Assembly (NCBI RefSeq): GCF_002368195.1
Contig: NZ_AP018178.1
Coordinates: 4,370,287 to 4,434,286, forward strand
Direction of reading: 5' to 3'
Length of the DNA: 64,000 bases
Source: Calothrix sp. NIES-2100
GTDB taxonomy: Bacteria > Cyanobacteriota > Cyanobacteriia > Cyanobacteriales > Nostocaceae
The notes beneath the pieces were generated by a model that was given only the letters and a program-made list of their open reading frames with translations, ran no database searches and was not told where the DNA came from. Both the position numbers and the translations under genes were made by a program. Positions 1-8,318 of the stretch are shown here, piece after piece (position 1 is the stretch's first letter; each line of letters begins with the position of its first letter).

Positions 1-1
1 T

Positions 2-394
2 ACCTTCAACCCCTTTTTGGACAGAAACAACTTTATAATCTAAATCTCGTAGTGATTGTTGAGTAGCTTGACTTTTCTCTCGACAATCATCATTGTGACT
101 TGTAGTTTCTCTTAACAATGTTTTTAGGGATTCACTAATACTTTGAAGCATTTGACTTTCAACAGCCTGCCGCTTCGACCACTCACCTACAGCGTCTTTC
201 AGACCTAGCCAATTAGCTACAAATATTGTCCCAGCAATAGCTAATAAAACACCCAACCCTATTCCTCCACCCTGAAGCAGAAAAGCATCAATAATTTTGT
301 CTTGCTGTTGTGGACTAATGGATATTGCACCAGTGTTAGGGGAAACATCAATAATATTCGCGCTAGAAAGGTTTGTTAAGTTTTGTTCTGGCAT
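2..394 (-). CDS. Partial membrane-anchored coiled-coil protein (C-terminus off the left edge)
   Basis: A minus-strand reading frame opens at an ATG at 392-394 and stays open for 131 codons to the window edge, so the 3' end is missing. The N-terminal ~35 residues are polar. One strongly hydrophobic segment follows at about residues 38-62 (GIGLGVLLAIAGTIFVANWL). After it comes a charged, heptad-like region rich in E, K, Q and S that looks like a coiled coil. This resembles small phage- or plasmid-type anchored proteins, but I recognise no family. It is the first visible gene of the element that splits nifE, and is divergent from the small gene at 468. Confidence 0.6.
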   Translation of the reverse strand, partial: MPEQNLTNLSSANIIDVSPNTGAISISPQQQDKIIDAFLLQGGGIGLGVLLAIAGTIFVANWLGLKDAVGEWSKRQAVESQMLQSISESLKTLLRETTSHNDDCREKSQATQQSLRDLDYKVVSVQKGVEG

Positions 395-467
395 GTTTAA
401 AAGTACCCTTGGTATTGTTGAAAAACAGTTGTTAGTCTAGAGGTATAGATTAGAAAAGGTTAAACAT

Positions 468-689
468 ATGATGACAACCATCATGCTCGTCGCCACCATT
501 GCTCTCCAAACAGGAGTATTATTAAAGCAATACATACACACTAAGAAGCTAGAAACTTTATTAGGGGAGTTACGATGTAATGAGGAGGTTTGGAATGATT
601 TCCTGGCTGATTTAAAGGATGAGCAATCAATGTATGAAAATCTGATACAGTCTCATAAGGATGCGGAAGAATTAAGAAAATCTAAGTAA
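468..689 (+). CDS. Small membrane-anchored hypothetical protein (73 aa)
   Basis: The product has a short hydrophobic N-terminus (about residues 3-18) followed by a charged helical tail, so it may be a single-pass membrane protein with a cytoplasmic coiled-coil tail. The start MMTTIM has two adjacent ATGs, so the exact start is uncertain by one codon. It is divergent from the membrane/coiled-coil gene on the left and ends about 50 bp before a strong hairpin at 737-760. No family is recognised and function is unknown. Confidence 0.5.
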   Translation: MMTTIMLVATIALQTGVLLKQYIHTKKLETLLGELRCNEEVWNDFLADLKDEQSMYENLIQSHKDAEELRKSK

Positions 690-736
690 TTAAATTAAAA
701 TAAGAATATATTAAAAATGAGAAGTATAAAAAAATT

Positions 737-760
737 AAGCCGGGATATAAACCCCGGCTT
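737..760. terminator. Hairpin between convergent genes, probable bidirectional terminator
   Basis: The stem AAGCCGGG / CCCCGGCTT (one bulge) has a short AT loop. There are A-rich bases before it and T-rich bases after it. It lies between the stop of the plus-strand gene at 689 and the stop of the minus-strand gene at 785. Confidence 0.65.
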
Positions 761-784
761 TATAGTGTTTATTTAATATAATTT

Positions 785-1876
785 CTAAACTACAACACCA
801 GTTGAATTAATATATTGAACCTTATTTGACTTCAGCAACCCGGAAGCATAAGCCTTATCAATTTTTGTTTTTAATTTAGCAACGGTGCGGCTGCTTACTA
901 TTTGGAATTCACTCAACTTCTTCTGTAGCCAAGGCCATTGTTCAGCAGGGCTAGTTCTTGTAATATTGGTGGCAACACGGTCGCTTATAGCAAATAAATC
1001 AATGAAGGATACTTTAATTGGGATTTCTCCTAACTTAAAACAACCACTGCCCGATGTTAAATCATCAATAAAGTCTTTAGCTTCCCAACTAATACCATCC
1101 AAACCAGTGAATACAAATTCAATTGGTTTTTGGTAAGTCTCGGCAGCAATTAAGGCATATTTCTTATCAAACAAAGATGTTTTGATGTCTATTTCTGTAA
1201 CTCGATGACTCTTTAGTTCATAAATTCGCACAGATTTAGGTGTTCTCTCAACCCAATCCCAGCGGCGATATGTTGCATTATCTTGAGTATTAATACCAAG
1301 TTTACTTCCTACCTCAAATCGCAGTCTCAGGTTTGAGTAACTGGCAAGCAGCATTAGTTCACGCTGAATCTCTTCTTCACTAAGTCCGTGCTGCTGCTGC
1401 TGCCTACTGGAATAGTTGTTACGAGACACTATCTCAATAGCCTTTGCGCCTAAACTCTGAAAGTCACGGGCTGTTTCACCATTGCCTTGTGTCAAATATG
1501 AAAAACAATGTTCCCAGTCACCAACATAAATAGAACTAGCTCTACCCAAAGATTGTTTGTGAGCTTCTTTCCACGATTCCTTGAATAGCCTGAGATAATC
1601 ACCTTCTATTTTAAAAAATCTCCCTGCCAAATTTGACTGAGCGCTTTTATCGCTCCCGGTTGCCCAGTGGTCTTTATAGTCAGAGGGTTTCAGTCCTTTG
1701 GCGATCGCAACCTGACTCATGATGAAGAATGCACCATCTCGATTACCACTTGGGCTAGGAATCCACTTTAAGTTGTATTTATGAACTAAACTAGCTAATT
1801 TCTCAAGAAGATTAATGTCTGCACCAGGCTGACTTAACAGCACAGACTCACGTAAACTCAAATTTGCTTCTGACAT
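785..1876 (-). CDS. Hypothetical protein with a possible PD-(D/E)XK nuclease-like core
   Basis: This is a 363-residue protein if it starts at the ATG at 1874-1876 (MSEANLSLRE); an in-frame start 19 codons upstream at 1933 is possible, and neither has a clear ribosome site. In the middle, a segment with RFEVGSKLG, then DWVERTP, then VRIYELKSHR gives a D...E-x-K pattern on predicted strands. That is compatible with a PD-(D/E)XK nuclease fold but is not proof. The C-terminus is basic. There is no HIP1-rich chromosomal flavour, and the protein has no family I recognise. It may be a defence or DNA-processing gene carried by the nifE element. Confidence 0.55.
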   Translation of the reverse strand: MSEANLSLRESVLLSQPGADINLLEKLASLVHKYNLKWIPSPSGNRDGAFFIMSQVAIAKGLKPSDYKDHWATGSDKSAQSNLAGRFFKIEGDYLRLFKESWKEAHKQSLGRASSIYVGDWEHCFSYLTQGNGETARDFQSLGAKAIEIVSRNNYSSRQQQQHGLSEEEIQRELMLLASYSNLRLRFEVGSKLGINTQDNATYRRWDWVERTPKSVRIYELKSHRVTEIDIKTSLFDKKYALIAAETYQKPIEFVFTGLDGISWEAKDFIDDLTSGSGCFKLGEIPIKVSFIDLFAISDRVATNITRTSPAEQWPWLQKKLSEFQIVSSRTVAKLKTKIDKAYASGLLKSNKVQYINSTGVVV

Positions 1877-2024
1877 ATTTAAATAACTATGTATCTTTGT
1901 AGTGATACTAACCAAAGCAACACGGCAGGACAAAGGGTTATAAATATAATGTGTTGCTTGGTTCGGTAATTTCTGCTAGACTTGCAGCCTTAAATGAGGC
2001 GGACATAATGAGGATATTACTAAC

Positions 2025-2765
2025 ATGGGACAGAATAATGCTGCACGGCGGCTATATGATGCTTTCCAATATGCTTTCGTTAATGGAAACTCTGCTGAGT
2101 TAGCCTATAAAGTGCTTGCTAACGCATTCAAAGTAGAAAATCCAGAATTAAATCCGCATTTTTTGATAGAAATTTATGTATTGTTATCGGAAGTAGAGAA
2201 GAAGCTTAAATTACTCAAGAAGGTTGATAATGTTGAATTGTATGTGAAGGCTATTAGAGAAATTCAATTTTACATACAAACATCTAACCCTTTATTAAGC
2301 CAGTGGGATGGGATAAAGAATCAGATTCAAAATAGAAACTTCATTTTTATTCTTGATGCTTGCGCTAATTTTATTGCTCAAGAACAACCAGAGCCAGAGT
2401 TAACCGAAGAACAATTACAAGAATATCTAGAGCAGTGTGAATCTCTATTGCAAGAAGTAGTATCCTCAGACCTAGCCGAAGATATTAAAACGTTCTTGGT
2501 TGTACGTCTTGAAGAAATCTGCTCTGCTATTAGGCATTATAAGATTGGTGGGCCAGAGCGACTACGAACAGTTGTAGAAGCAAATATTGGTGCAATTATA
2601 TTACGCAGTGATGCATACACTCCAGAGCAGAAAAAAGGTATTATAAGTAAGATTTTTGGTTTGTTAATGACTTTTGGTGGTGTTCTGGATTTAGCTGCGA
2701 ATACTCAAGGCTACCTGCTACCTAAAGCTGCGGAATTGTTGAAATATCTATTGCCCCCTGGTTGA
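2025..2765 (+). CDS. Hypothetical helical protein (246 aa)
   Basis: The protein is acidic and appears almost entirely helical. A Glu/Gln-rich stretch (EQPEPELTEEQLQEYLEQ) lies near residues 125-142, and there is a weakly hydrophobic C-terminal segment (FGLLMTFGGVLDLAANTQGY). It stands alone on the plus strand between two minus-strand groups, and a long perfect hairpin follows it. The family is not recognised. Proteins of this look sit in cyanobacterial accessory regions, but no function can be assigned from the sequence. Confidence 0.55.
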   Translation: MGQNNAARRLYDAFQYAFVNGNSAELAYKVLANAFKVENPELNPHFLIEIYVLLSEVEKKLKLLKKVDNVELYVKAIREIQFYIQTSNPLLSQWDGIKNQIQNRNFIFILDACANFIAQEQPEPELTEEQLQEYLEQCESLLQEVVSSDLAEDIKTFLVVRLEEICSAIRHYKIGGPERLRTVVEANIGAIILRSDAYTPEQKKGIISKIFGLLMTFGGVLDLAANTQGYLLPKAAELLKYLLPPG

Positions 2766-2785
2766 TAATTAGTAGAGACAGAAAA

Positions 2786-2816
2786 GCTATGATGCTTACT
2801 TTATCTGCATCATAGC
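2786..2816 (+). terminator. Perfect 10-bp hairpin after the 246-aa gene
   Basis: The arms are GCTATGATGC (2786-2795) and GCATCATAGC (2807-2816) with an 11-nt loop. The tail is not T-rich on the plus strand, so it may act as a weak terminator or an mRNA end stabiliser. Confidence 0.45.
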
Positions 2817-2883
2817 CTTCGATAGTTTTAGTACAACCATAAATATTTAATTTAGTTATACTCTGCAACACGGGGCAAGGGGG

Positions 2884-3069
2884 TTAGGCTGCTGAACGGT
2901 TCAGTGATCGCTCATAAGCCTCAATAATTTCACTCACGAGTTTTAGATTGTAGGGGGTTCCTTTTTCAAGTAGACAACACAGGCTCTGAAGCCTTGCGTC
3001 TCCTAGAAGAAATTCGATTTTATTCAGTCGCCGGATTATGTCTTCAGGTCGATAATTAATCAATAACAT
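2884..3069 (-). CDS. Small hypothetical protein (61 aa), third gene of a regulator operon
   Basis: A short helical protein without membrane segments. It is the last of three minus-strand genes (3606 to 2884) with small gaps, so it is probably co-transcribed with the helix-turn-helix gene. It lies only 11 bp downstream of the 87-aa gene. Function is unknown; as a small protein expressed with an XRE regulator it could be an accessory regulator. Confidence 0.45.
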   Translation of the reverse strand: MLLINYRPEDIIRRLNKIEFLLGDARLQSLCCLLEKGTPYNLKLVSEIIEAYERSLNRSAA

Positions 3070-3080
3070 AATTTCCCCGC

Positions 3081-3344
3081 TTATTTACCTACATCTCGTG
3101 CGCGACTGGCGATCGCCATTAAATCAGCCATCGCGTCAAACAATTTTTCATTGAGTATTTTTGCTCCACAATCCACAAATATCATCTTTACACAACTGTG
3201 GGTTTCCTCTTTCAGTCCTAAATCAATTATTTTTAACTGTTGACTGACTGCTTCTTGCAGAGTATGCAAAACTGACAAATACTCTTGAAATAACTCGTCT
3301 GGATTGTCTTTAAGGTAGTCTTTTTTTGGTGGTTTCATAACCAT
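3081..3344 (-). CDS. Small hypothetical protein (87 aa), second gene of a regulator operon
   Basis: A charged helical protein starting MVMKPPKKDY, with a ribosome-site-like GAGGAAAT upstream on the minus strand (complement of 3345-3353). It has two internal Cys residues in the middle (SCVKMIFVDCG). It sits between the XRE-type regulator and the 61-aa gene on the same strand, so the three look like one transcription unit. No family is recognised. Confidence 0.5.
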   Translation of the reverse strand: MVMKPPKKDYLKDNPDELFQEYLSVLHTLQEAVSQQLKIIDLGLKEETHSCVKMIFVDCGAKILNEKLFDAMADLMAIASRARDVGK

Positions 3345-3381
3345 TTCCTCAGAGTTAAAGTCTGTAGATATATATCTGTAG

Positions 3382-3606
3382 CTAAAAATCTACGCCGAAG
3401 TCTGTATTCAGAACACCTTCAATTCGCCGTAATGTGGGTTCTGGTAGTGATTTAATTGTGGCAGATTCTATCTTGAACCAATTATCCTGTGTCATTCCAG
3501 CAGAAGCCGCCAAATCCTTTACTGTGCGATTACTTGCAAGTCTTGCTTGCTTAATTAATATTGGTAAATCTGGAGTTTCAACCAGAAGTTTACGCTCTAC
3601 TTTCAT
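3382..3606 (-). CDS. XRE-type helix-turn-helix regulator (74 aa)
   Basis: Residues about 15-50 form a helix-turn-helix of the XRE/Cro type: LIKQARLASNRTVKDLAASA followed by GMTQDNWFKIESATIK, the usual pattern in which helix 2 carries T-V-K-D-L-A and helix 3 carries Q-D-N-W. The length of 74 aa is that of a single-domain repressor. A GAGGAAAA ribosome site lies 5-6 bp before the ATG. It is divergent from the 568-aa gene at 3716, and a perfect 16-bp inverted repeat in the shared promoter region (3623-3692) is the obvious operator candidate. It probably autoregulates its operon and may repress the divergent gene. Confidence 0.75.
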   Translation of the reverse strand: MKVERKLLVETPDLPILIKQARLASNRTVKDLAASAGMTQDNWFKIESATIKSLPEPTLRRIEGVLNTDFGVDF

Positions 3607-3622
3607 AATTTTCCTCGAACAA

Positions 3623-3692
3623 TATAATTTTATTCTAGCAAAATTGTTGGGGCTTGTTGAAGCCTAAAATAATTCACTAGAATAAAATTATA
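3623..3692. promoter_or_regulatory. Divergent promoter region with a perfect 16-bp inverted repeat (operator candidate)
   Basis: The arms TATAATTTTATTCTAG (3623-3638) and CTAGAATAAAATTATA (3677-3692) are exact reverse complements separated by 38 bp. They lie between the divergent XRE regulator (start 3606) and the 568-aa gene (start 3716). Each arm carries a TATAAT-like -10 facing its own gene, so the two promoters are mirror images. A regulator binding both arms could silence both directions, possibly by looping. Confidence 0.6.
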
Positions 3693-3715
3693 TAGAGCTA
3701 ATTGAGGAGAAATAT

Positions 3716-5422
3716 ATGTACGCAATTCAAGATGAGTCTCGGATAGATATTCGGAAGTTAGAGTTACCAAAACCTAATCATCGATTAGACAACACGAGAG
3801 ACATAAACAGAATAATAAATAGTCTTTCGGAAGCGGAGAAAGTTGTTCAAGAGTTCACAGCAGAGTGTGCGCGAAGAAACGTTTCAGATGATTTAGTGAT
3901 TTATCCAGAGCGATTGGCAGGCCTGCAAGAGCAAATAGATAGAATCTTCCCTGCGATCGCAAGACTGGAATCCAACCCGGAACTATATGATCAACCCGTT
4001 GCTATCCCTAATCAATTACAGAGCGACGTATTAGGGGCGATAGACGAACTAATCTTCATATTTCAATATGAAATCAGGATAAACTCGGAAAAGCTACGCC
4101 GCATTCCTTTAAATGGGGATCTGCTAGATGGGGTTACTCGTCTAGCAGTAGAGGCGGACTATATATTAAATGAGATTTACATTAAATGTGCAGCAAAAGG
4201 TATTAACGCTGATGAGGTGTTTGCTCCTGTTGAGGGGGATTTGGGTTGGTTATGTGGTCAGTATGAGAAAAAATACCAACCACTAATCCAGAGGTTAGAA
4301 GACAACCCAAGGCTTATGAAGAAGAGTAGAGGCTACATAGAAAACCTCTCCGACGCTAAGGATTGTGTTAGTAGGTTTGTTGCTATCCTCCGCCAGTTGT
4401 GGGATGAACAGGGGCTAGGGGATTTTCAATACGAGCCTGAGTTAGTAGTTCTTGAGGATTGTGACTCAACAACACAGGCAACGGATGAATTAATTAATGT
4501 CTGCCAGGGCACGTTTGAACCGGAGGCTGAACAACAGATTGAAATTAGCGATCGCACTATGGACAACACAGCCAACGAACATACAACCTTACTAGAAGAT
4601 CAATGTCCACACCCTACTCAGAACAGCATTTTAGAACTATTACAGGGTAAGGATTTAGATGTGTCCACACCCCACTCAGGACAGCAACAGGAAGTAGTAC
4701 CAATGATTAGTACTGATTGTTCACTCCCCACCCAACCGAACACCTTGGAAGTCATACAAGATAGGACTTTGGAGGTGTTCACTCCCTGCTCAACCGAACC
4801 CCTTGAATTAACTATTTATGAATTGATTAGGAATTACGTAGCGAAACATCAGCCTTGCACTATTGAGCAGGTAGTTAAAAATGTTCTGAGATTTACAACT
4901 ATAAATAGACTTATAGAAAATGAGGTAGGAACATTACTACGGCAAAGTGGTTGCACTAAGGTTAGACGTAGAGTTAACGGTACTAATACTTTCTACTGGG
5001 AACTGTTCACTCCCTCCACTGAGGGCAACGTAGAAAGCTCACAGGATAAGGAATCAGATTGTTCACTCCCTACACTAACTGAGACAGAAGTAACGCCCCC
5101 ACCCCCACCTGAGACTACTGATGTTACTCCCCTTAAAAAGATTGGTAAGCGTAAGCGGAGGCGAGTCTACCACGTTAAAGAACTTTGTGTGAAGCATGGA
5201 ATTACCGATAAGTGTCAGTTTTTTAATAAAGTGATGTGTAGAGAAGTACGTTCGTGGATAACTATCACAGCCGACGAGGATGCAAAGGCCATAAGAAAGC
5301 AATTATTGAGATATCACAAGATATATGAGGAACATAAATATATCTCGCCCACAGAAGAGGAGATAGATAATATCGCTCAGGCGTTTGGTTGTACGCCAGA
5401 TCAAGTTTTCGAGTATGTCTAA
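3716..5422 (+). CDS. Large hypothetical protein with helical N-terminus, possible winged helix and basic C-terminal domain (568 aa)
   Basis: The ribosome site TTGAGGAGAA lies just before the ATG. Residues 1-260 are helical with two similar segments (around 40-110 and 140-215), suggesting an internal duplication. Residues about 260-360 are low-complexity and rich in T, Q, E and S. Residues about 365-430 (ELTIYELIRNYVAKHQPCTI onward, ending in a YWELF strand) resemble a winged helix. After another linker with a run of prolines, a KKIGKRKRRR patch introduces a C-terminal helical domain. This layout suggests a DNA-binding regulator or replication accessory protein. It is transcribed away from the XRE regulator and is followed by a good terminator. 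Confidence 0.6.
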   Translation: MYAIQDESRIDIRKLELPKPNHRLDNTRDINRIINSLSEAEKVVQEFTAECARRNVSDDLVIYPERLAGLQEQIDRIFPAIARLESNPELYDQPVAIPNQLQSDVLGAIDELIFIFQYEIRINSEKLRRIPLNGDLLDGVTRLAVEADYILNEIYIKCAAKGINADEVFAPVEGDLGWLCGQYEKKYQPLIQRLEDNPRLMKKSRGYIENLSDAKDCVSRFVAILRQLWDEQGLGDFQYEPELVVLEDCDSTTQATDELINVCQGTFEPEAEQQIEISDRTMDNTANEHTTLLEDQCPHPTQNSILELLQGKDLDVSTPHSGQQQEVVPMISTDCSLPTQPNTLEVIQDRTLEVFTPCSTEPLELTIYELIRNYVAKHQPCTIEQVVKNVLRFTTINRLIENEVGTLLRQSGCTKVRRRVNGTNTFYWELFTPSTEGNVESSQDKESDCSLPTLTETEVTPPPPPETTDVTPLKKIGKRKRRRVYHVKELCVKHGITDKCQFFNKVMCREVRSWITITADEDAKAIRKQLLRYHKIYEEHKYISPTEEEIDNIAQAFGCTPDQVFEYV

Positions 5423-5438
5423 AAATAAGTAACGTTAC

Positions 5439-5460
5439 AGCCCCGCTAAGGGGCTTTAAA
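5439..5460 (+). terminator. Rho-independent terminator after the 568-aa gene
   Basis: A perfect GC-rich stem AGCCCC / GGGGCT with a 5-nt loop (GCTAA) is followed by TTAAA. It lies 17 bp after the stop codon. Confidence 0.7.
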
Positions 5461-5575
5461 GCCTTCTACTTAATCAAATGATGTATAGGGCTAGAAAGTG
5501 ATTACAAAGCCTTCCAGGGCAACACAGACACCACACTTGATAATTATTAGTCCGTCCCACCATTTTGCCGCTAAT

Positions 5576-5601
5576 GGTAATGTGGTGATAACCACATTAC
5601 C
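5576..5601. repeat. Perfect 11-bp inverted repeat
   Basis: GGTAATGTGGT and ACCACATTACC flank a 4-nt GATA centre. It lies immediately past the stop of the candidate minus-strand gene at 5604-5894 and could terminate it, though no T-run follows. It is the first of several palindromes in this part of the element. Confidence 0.55.
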
Positions 5602-5603
5602 AC

Positions 5604-5894
5604 TTACCGAGGCTGGTAAGTGAAATGAGTCAAACCCATTCTAGAATTTAAAAATGCTTGGAAGCCTTGCTGAATAAAGGTTTCCAATCCCACCAAGAAA
5701 GTCGTCCCAACAGCAAATTTCAAAAACAGAGCAAAAGCTAGAAAACAGTAGAAAACCTTACTAATCAAGAGTTTCCCGTCCCAACCAGGAATTTTTATCA
5801 GTGGTGATAAAAACCTATCGCTAAGGCATCTCCACGATTTTCCATATTGCTTCAAATGTCTGTGCGCTGGGAGTTTCAAGACATCCATCAACAT
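5604..5894 (-). CDS. Possible small membrane protein (96 aa)
   Basis: The open frame has a well-placed ribosome site (GAGGAG, 5 bp before the ATG, read on the minus strand). It contains one hydrophobic region at about residues 47-72 (VFYCFLAFALFLKFAVGTTF). No family is recognised. It lies in a palindrome-rich zone with little other coding sequence, so it may be chance; the ribosome site and the membrane segment are the only support. Confidence 0.4.
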   Translation of the reverse strand: MLMDVLKLPAHRHLKQYGKSWRCLSDRFLSPLIKIPGWDGKLLISKVFYCFLAFALFLKFAVGTTFLVGLETFIQQGFQAFLNSRMGLTHFTYQPR

Positions 5895-6622
5895 TTTGAC
5901 TCCTCACTGGATTTTTCCGGTTTCAAATCGGAAAAATAAAAGAGAGTTTTCAATTCGACATTTGGGTTAGTCAAAATGGCTAAAAACCTTACCTTGTAAA
6001 GCTTTCCAATTCGACACCTCACTTTTAGAAACTAGTCACAACTTTCAATAAAAGTATAATCTCAAACACGGGAAAAGCAGTTTTTAATATACGGTAAGGC
6101 TCCCATGACTAAGTATACTTAGCTAATAGTATAAATTGCTAATACCGGAATGACGGTATTAGTATGTAGTAAAGGTTTCAGGCTGTAGTGTACGGAGATG
6201 GCAACACGGGCATACATGTATGAGTATTTCTCTGCTTAACCAGTGGGGAAAATTCTGTAGGTAAATATCTGCGGAAAATTTCCTAATTAAAATTTAAATA
6301 AACATATACATATAGCGAAAAATCTATTAACAATTCATCTGGATTCATCAGATGTAACTCTATTAACTATCTATCCCTTATATAGGTATAGCATTGTTTT
6401 TCCAGGCTCATTGTCTGAAACCCATACTCTACATGGCTTAAACCTTTGTTCGATAAACCCGAATTTTGTCCAAAAAACCCCCATTTTCCCCCTGTCGCTC
6501 CAACTATAGGTATTAATCTATGTATTTTTAATTAATCATAGAATAATTTTATTAAATAAATTCTTGGAGGTGTTTTACACATTTGTTAGTATTGATATAT
6601 AATGAAAGAGTGGAGATAAATT
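5895..6622. other. Palindrome-rich, AT-rich noncoding region, candidate replication or control region
   Basis: No convincing gene is seen here. The region holds several perfect palindromes: CTAAGTATACTTAG (6109-6122), CTAATACCG/CGGTATTAG (6139-6162), CATACATGTATG (6211-6222) and CATCTG/CAGATG (6336-6354). A sigma70-like promoter (TTTACA at 6574-6579, TATAAT at 6598-6603) drives the ribbon-helix-helix gene at 6623. Because the next genes form a polymerase-like module, this is the best place in the window for an element-borne origin; that is inference. Confidence 0.45.
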
Positions 6623-6781
6623 ATGTCAGAAAAATCTTATCGAGGTAGCCCCATCGTCGCGCTGAGATTGAAGAAGGAGATGAAAGAGCGGCTAGATAAG
6701 TTTGTAGAAGACACAAATGACACCCCTACAGAGATCATCCGTTATTTGTTAGATAAATTCCTAACGGAGAAGGGTTACTAA
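6623..6781 (+). CDS. CopG-like ribbon-helix-helix protein (52 aa)
   Basis: The frame begins ATG at 6623 after GGAGATAAAT and ends TAA at 6779-6781. The N-terminal strand SPIVALRLKKEMKERLDKFV is followed by DTPTEIIRYLLDKFLTEKG, the classic ribbon-helix-helix pattern of a short beta strand, a helix, a turn at T-P-T-E and a second helix. Proteins this size in plasmids (CopG, Arc-like) repress replication or partition genes. It lies 74 bp before the polymerase-like gene and has its own promoter, so it probably controls that operon. Confidence 0.7.
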   Translation: MSEKSYRGSPIVALRLKKEMKERLDKFVEDTNDTPTEIIRYLLDKFLTEKGY

Positions 6782-6854
6782 TTATCAATATATAAAAGTC
6801 AAATCCCCCTAAAGCCTCAAACAGTAGGGGGAAATAATTAAAAAAGGTATTGAA

Positions 6855-8318
6855 ATGAGAAAGACTGTATCGCGTGAGTTTCGTGATTTATTGCAAAGGT
6901 ATTATCCCGGATTAAATAAGTGCCCAGAGTATTGGAGATTTATGAGATATCTACTCTTTGGCAAGATAGATAAACATACCGGGAATATTGTAATTGATCG
7001 CTACCATGTAGCCAGAGCAGAAGGTAAATTATCTGCTTATTATTCCAACCACTATAATTCTAGCACATTTTTAACTAAATTTAGACAAGATGTGTCAACA
7101 GCAGCATTTGAGTGGAAAGAGGCAGATTCAAAAAATAACTTAGCACGAGAGGCTATAGTTCGTTTGCACCCAATAGTTGAAAAAGCGTTCCAGGATGAGG
7201 TGTACAAGAATATGGATTCAGGGAGGGTCTATTTTGACTCTGGAAGGGTCTACACGAGGAAGACTCAGAAAATAGATAGAGAAACCCTTCAACAGGAGGC
7301 AATGCAGTGTATAGGCTCTGCTGGGGCAGGCTCTAAAGAACTTTTGGAGTATATGAATAATCTCCCGGTAAATTGTTTTACCAAAATTATTAATGACAAT
7401 TTCCAGGCAGCTTGGACAAAGGTGATGGAGATAAAAGACCCTACAAGCAGGAAAGTACAAGCTAATATCCTACAGACCATTGCAGAAGACTTGCAGCCCT
7501 TCTACAAGACCTCAAGAGAGGGTAAGACGGTGAGGGTATATCCCTCTAACTACAGTATTCCAATGCTCCGTAGGGAAATACGTAAGGTAATAACCAAGGG
7601 TTGGTATGAGTATGATTTAGCTTCGAGCCAGCTTGCGATCGTTGGTAAGGTTTGGAATATTCTAGAAGTACAAGAGTTTCTCGCTAGTGGACGGAAGATA
7701 TGGATTGAGTTGATCAATCACTACGGTATTGATGCCCTCCAATTGAAGGCAGAGAATGAACAGAAGTACGGAGATATTAAAGCCGTGCTGAAGATAGCAC
7801 TTTACAGCCTAGTTTATGGGAAGGGAAAGCAAAATCTAATCAAGTCTCTCGATGAAGGTGATACAGATTGTGATGGATTAGCTAAGTTTGGCATAAAAGA
7901 CGGTGGTAATAGGTTTTTCACTCATCCCCTAATAAAAGCCATATATCAAGCAAGGCAACGAATGATTAAGGAATTAAATTCCTGGGATTCTGTAGAAACT
8001 ATCTTTGGGCAACAAATACAAATCACAGGTGTGAAGGACGAACACGGCAACCCAACAGAAGAACGGAAAGAATGTATACGAAGTGTGTTGTCGCAGCAAG
8101 CACAAGCGGTAGAACTTTATTTACTTCTGCCAGTCCTACATCTCGCTACGACCACTAAAGACTTTGCAATTACGATTTGGCAACACGATGGGTTCTCAGT
8201 CAACTTCACAGATAAGACCAAGACTGAGCGTTGGATTAAGAAGATTCACGCTGCTGTTGACGCAAGAGCTAAAGAATTAGGAATTATTACAAAACTAGAG
8301 GGAGGTTTAATTCAATGA
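6855..8318 (+). CDS. Family A DNA polymerase-like protein without exonuclease domain (487 aa)
   Basis: Three palm/fingers motifs occur in the order and spacing of family A polymerases. Motif A is YDLASSQLA with D254. Motif B is K309-x3-K313-x7-Y321-G322, matching the O-helix pattern R-x3-K-x7-YG of Pol I. Motif C is QHDGFSV with D445, where the usual HDE is HDG. A Q-helix-like SQQAQAVELY precedes motif C. Distances A to B (59) and B to C (132) are close to those in E. coli Pol I (53 and 124). The N-terminal 230 residues show no 3'-5' exonuclease motif. It overlaps the next gene by 4 bp (ATGA). A role in replicating the excised circle or in specialised priming is likely but inferred; the E-to-G change in motif C could affect activity. 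Confidence 0.7.
   Translation: MRKTVSREFRDLLQRYYPGLNKCPEYWRFMRYLLFGKIDKHTGNIVIDRYHVARAEGKLSAYYSNHYNSSTFLTKFRQDVSTAAFEWKEADSKNNLAREAIVRLHPIVEKAFQDEVYKNMDSGRVYFDSGRVYTRKTQKIDRETLQQEAMQCIGSAGAGSKELLEYMNNLPVNCFTKIINDNFQAAWTKVMEIKDPTSRKVQANILQTIAEDLQPFYKTSREGKTVRVYPSNYSIPMLRREIRKVITKGWYEYDLASSQLAIVGKVWNILEVQEFLASGRKIWIELINHYGIDALQLKAENEQKYGDIKAVLKIALYSLVYGKGKQNLIKSLDEGDTDCDGLAKFGIKDGGNRFFTHPLIKAIYQARQRMIKELNSWDSVETIFGQQIQITGVKDEHGNPTEERKECIRSVLSQQAQAVELYLLLPVLHLATTTKDFAITIWQHDGFSVNFTDKTKTERWIKKIHAAVDARAKELGIITKLEGGLIQ

Noticed and set aside
5604..5894. Rejecting this minus-strand frame as a shadow
   Set aside because: Kept as a low-confidence gene instead, because of its well-placed GAGGAG ribosome site and single membrane segment.
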